This document shows, in pieces, positions 5,904 to 8,152 of a DNA stretch of 8,152 nucleotides. Under the pieces are notes generated by a model, which was not told where the DNA came from, did no database searches, and was given only the letters and a program-made list of their open reading frames with translations. Origin of the DNA: Treponema sp. (GTDB lineage: Bacteria; Spirochaetota; Spirochaetia; Treponematales; Breznakiellaceae); the NCBI GenBank assembly GCA_031257715.1, contig JAIROE010000332.1:1-8152 (forward strand), read 5' to 3'. Numbering within the stretch: position 1 is the stretch's first letter; each line of letters opens with the position of its first letter. The position numbers were made by a program, and so were the translations under genes.

Positions 5904-6938
5904 ATGGAAACGTTTCCCGGCGTACTCGCGCGCTTCTCCCGTTTGCATCTTGGCTGTTATCCCACGCCCCTGCACAGGCTCTCCGGCCTTGAGGCGGCGC
6001 TGGATTACAGGGGGATCTATATCAAGCGGGACGATCTTTCCGGGCTGGGTCCGGGGGGGAGCAAACTGCGCAGCCTTGAATACCTTCTGGGTGAAGCTGT
6101 TGACGGCGGAAAGGACAGCGTGATCGTCTCGGGGCCGGGACAGTCCAATCTCTGTACATTGACCGCGGCGGCCTGCGCCCGGCTTTCCCTTCCCTGCATC
6201 CTCGTCCACAACTGCGCCAAACCCGGACGTCTCACGGGAAACCTTCTCCTCAACTCCATCATGGGGGCCGAGTCAATCTTTCTGGGGGACATTCCGGCCG
6301 CCGAAAGGCGGGTATTTGAAGGGAAGCTGGCGGCCGAACTGGAGGAAAAAGGAGGGAAGCCCTATGTCATCCGCAATGGCGGCACGACGGGAATGGGCTC
6401 CCTGGGCTACGCGGAAATCATAGACGAAATACACCGCCAGTGCAGGGAAGAGGGTTTTGATATAGGGACTATTTTTGCCCCCGGCGGAAACGGCGGAGTG
6501 GCGGCGGGGCTCATCTACGGCAATGCCGTCATGGGACGGCCTTTCCGTATCCTCGTCATCAGCGTTGAGGACAACAGGGAAGAACTTACCGGACATGTAA
6601 GGGGAGCCATCGCGGAGACGGAACGACTTACCGGGATCCCCTTTCCCGGCGGTATTGAAGACGCCTGCGATATTGACGACGCCTACCGGGGGGAAGGCTG
6701 GGGCGTAAACACGGAAGAAAGCGAAGAGGCGGTAACGGGCTTTCCCCGGAAGGAAGGGATCTTCATTGAGCATGTTTACACCGCCAAGGTTGTCGCCGGC
6801 ATGGAAGACTACATACGCAGGGGGAAAATAAAGGGCGGCGTCTGCTATCTTCACACAGGCGGTTTCGGTTCGCTCTTTGGTCAATATGAACCCGCAAGCA
6901 GCAAGGGCGGCCGCGGGGGAACTTTGAAGACACCATGA
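5904..6938 (+). CDS. PLP-dependent enzyme of the D-cysteine desulfhydrase/ACC deaminase family
   Basis: Related to enzymes that cleave D-cysteine to pyruvate, sulfide and ammonia, or open 1-aminocyclopropane-1-carboxylate. It is cytoplasmic and 344 residues from this ATG, near the family's usual 330. YPTPLHRLSGLE (19-30) and YIKRDDLSG (39-47) match the family start. The PLP lysine is K54 in GGSKLRSLEYLL (51-62), usually GGNK. GQSNL (79-83) replaces the usual QSNH. APGGNGGVAAG (192-202) is the phosphate-binding loop. DDAYRGEGWGV (258-268), VYTAKVVAGM (291-300) and LHTGG (316-320) align with DcyD. Changes at two signature positions mean the substrate should not be assumed. In-frame TTG at 5868 has GAGG (5859-5862) 5 bases before it and would add 12 residues; ATG 5904 is preferred because its N-terminus matches DcyD length. 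The gene stands alone after the peroxide operon and converges with the − strand gene. Confidence 0.8.
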   Translation: METFPGVLARFSRLHLGCYPTPLHRLSGLEAALDYRGIYIKRDDLSGLGPGGSKLRSLEYLLGEAVDGGKDSVIVSGPGQSNLCTLTAAACARLSLPCILVHNCAKPGRLTGNLLLNSIMGAESIFLGDIPAAERRVFEGKLAAELEEKGGKPYVIRNGGTTGMGSLGYAEIIDEIHRQCREEGFDIGTIFAPGGNGGVAAGLIYGNAVMGRPFRILVISVEDNREELTGHVRGAIAETERLTGIPFPGGIEDACDIDDAYRGEGWGVNTEESEEAVTGFPRKEGIFIEHVYTAKVVAGMEDYIRRGKIKGGVCYLHTGGFGSLFGQYEPASSKGGRGGTLKTP

Positions 6939-6982
6939 TTTACCATACCGCGCGGATCCCCACGCGTGGCGGACCGGAAAAG

Positions 6983-8152
6983 TCACGGGGTTCCGTCTGA
7001 TCCGAAACCATGCAGCATTTTATCAAATTTCTTTTTGTATTCATCCCCAGGCAAAACACGTACAGGCAATTCTATATCCCTGTACCCCTTGGCATGTTGC
7101 AGCCTGGCCGATATGGGCGCCAAGTCCGCCTGTTCTTCCGCTCTAACAATCAATTCCGGCGGTTCATCATCTTCATTACACGGCTTACGGAACATGTGTC
7201 TTGACAGCAAAACACTATTATGATCCCCCGTGAACTTCTGCGGCAAAAGCACATAAAATCCCGCGGTATAATGTTTCCGACACTCCACTTTTCCAAGAAA
7301 CACAACCGTCTTATTTTCCTTAAATACCGGATCATAATCCCAGTGAAAAGTCTCTTTTGGGGCGGTGTACCATTTTTCCGGCACAGACAAGGTCACAGTC
7401 GTATCTTCCCATGGCCGATCTGAATCGTTAAGCACAACAAAACGGAGCATAAATACGGGGCAACTGCCACTATACAACTTGGGCATCACAAGACCGAATG
7501 GACCAAATACCGTCTTGTTTTTCCCCAGAAGCTGTCCTTCCTTCGCGCATACATTTTCCACTACGGCATTTTCAACCGATGGCACGGAAATACATATCTC
7601 CACAGATTCTCCTGCCGCGAGAGTCCGCTTCCCATATGTCAATTCTCCTTCAGAGCCGGCTCCGTATGGACGGGCGCCGAATATAATCGTGAATGAAACG
7701 GCATTAAGGTTTTTCACATAAAAACGGGATTTTGCCGCAATTTCTTCCCATTCAATATCAAATATAAATCCACCAATATGTCCCGCACGTATACAATATG
7801 AATTTACCAGCCCCTGTGGTCTTATTGCAAGCGTGTGATTTACACCGTCCATACGGAGGCCCATCCACTGATCATAACTATGCTGCAACCATGCGCCCTG
7901 TCCCTGACTGCAACGGGTAAGACAGCGTTTTTTGTTGACCGCCCGGGGCCACCAAAACAATGAACCGGAATCATCCAGGCGATCAAACAAAATTTTAAGG
8001 GATTTCTCCATGTCTGTTCTGGTCAGACTTCCTCCAAGGCGTAATACCGCACCTGTTGCCGAAGGATTCATTCCATAGTGCAGTTCCCGCAATGTCTGAA
8101 ATTCCAAATCATAATTGGGAATGAATAGCGATCTGGCATAACGATTCAAATT
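6983..8152 (-). CDS. C-terminal part of a large glycosidase-like protein (N-terminus outside window)
   Basis: Not confidently assigned to a family. The frame is open to the right edge; the first possible start is a TTG at 8149 with no visible ribosome site, so the gene is almost certainly cut by the window and about 388 C-terminal residues are seen. Numbered from that codon, 80-113 (with GAWLQHSYDQWMGLRMDG at 85-102, then LAIRPQG) resembles the end of the (alpha/alpha)6 barrel of six-hairpin glycosidases and GH94-like phosphorylases. There a W...GL..DG...L.I.P pattern leads into a beta sandwich, here about 127-190 (FIFDIEWEE, FYVKNLN). A second module at about 230-305 (LRFVVLNDSDRPWEDTTVTL) looks like an NEW3-type Ig-like domain. 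No catalytic residues can be named because the barrel is mostly missing. No signal peptide is visible in the part present. The gene is lower in GC than its neighbours and converges with the PLP enzyme gene, with only 44 bases between the stops. Confidence 0.55.
   Translation of the reverse strand, partial: NLNRYARSLFIPNYDLEFQTLRELHYGMNPSATGAVLRLGGSLTRTDMEKSLKILFDRLDDSGSLFWWPRAVNKKRCLTRCSQGQGAWLQHSYDQWMGLRMDGVNHTLAIRPQGLVNSYCIRAGHIGGFIFDIEWEEIAAKSRFYVKNLNAVSFTIIFGARPYGAGSEGELTYGKRTLAAGESVEICISVPSVENAVVENVCAKEGQLLGKNKTVFGPFGLVMPKLYSGSCPVFMLRFVVLNDSDRPWEDTTVTLSVPEKWYTAPKETFHWDYDPVFKENKTVVFLGKVECRKHYTAGFYVLLPQKFTGDHNSVLLSRHMFRKPCNEDDEPPELIVRAEEQADLAPISARLQHAKGYRDIELPVRVLPGDEYKKKFDKMLHGFGSDGTP

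Noticed and set aside
5190..6209. − strand open frame of 339 codons opposite the reductase C-terminus and PLP enzyme
   Set aside because: It is antisense to two genes with clear family motifs and spans the gap between them. The translation is low-complexity Gly/Arg/Pro-rich with no domain, typical of a GC-driven shadow.
6939..7004. Palindromes CCGCGCGG (6948-6955) and CCACGCGTGG (6960-6969) and the CGGAA/TTCCG arms at 6975-6979 and 6991-6995 between the convergent genes
   Set aside because: They are short, do not nest into one stable stem, and no T run follows in either direction. I could not support a bidirectional terminator.

Overview
This is a bacterial window of about 8.1 kb with eight protein-coding genes: seven on the + strand and one on the − strand at the right end. 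Most of it is GC-rich, with local 60-base samples running from 57 to 78 % GC, and coding density is high. Ribosome binding sites are of the classical AGGAGG type. No rRNA, tRNA, CRISPR array, insertion sequence or phage gene was seen. The gene content (L-xylulose catabolism, a two-gene peroxide-reducing system, a D-cysteine desulfhydrase-like enzyme, a large glycosidase-like protein) fits a sugar-fermenting anaerobic or microaerophilic bacterium. A spirochaete (Treponema-like) or a clostridial relative is my guess from the peroxiredoxin and reductase style, but the phylum cannot be fixed from this window.

Region 1 (1-3396) is a tightly packed sugar operon. It begins inside a cupin-type sugar isomerase related to mannose-6-phosphate isomerase, whose N-terminus lies off the left edge. 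An FGGY kinase of the L-xylulokinase (LyxK) type follows after 9 bases. Then comes an L-ribulose-5-phosphate 3-epimerase of the UlaE/SgbU type that overlaps the kinase by 4 bases. The last two give the route L-xylulose to L-xylulose 5-phosphate to L-ribulose 5-phosphate. The isomerase may supply the ketopentose, although its substrate is unknown. The 4-epimerase (AraD/UlaF type) that would complete entry to the pentose phosphate pathway is not in the window.

Region 2 (3397-3606) is a 210-base intergenic stretch. It holds a GC-rich hairpin pair, the first ending in a short T run (candidate terminator), then a candidate promoter, a perfect 7+7 inverted repeat next to the predicted transcription start, and a strong Shine-Dalgarno site.

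Region 3 (3607-5795) is a two-gene peroxide-defence operon. It encodes a 2-Cys peroxiredoxin (AhpC) and, 2 bases later, its likely reductase. The reductase is a fusion with the AhpF parts in reverse order: the thioredoxin-reductase-like flavoprotein half comes first, and the AhpF N-terminal redox domain (SCxxCP) is attached at the C-terminus.

Region 4 (5796-6938) has a short gap and then a single PLP enzyme of the D-cysteine desulfhydrase/ACC deaminase family with atypical residues in its signature motifs.

Region 5 (6983-8152, − strand) is the C-terminal part of a protein convergent with region 4. It resembles the end of an (alpha/alpha)6 glycosidase followed by beta-sandwich modules. Its base composition is clearly lower in GC than the rest, and its N-terminus lies off the right edge.
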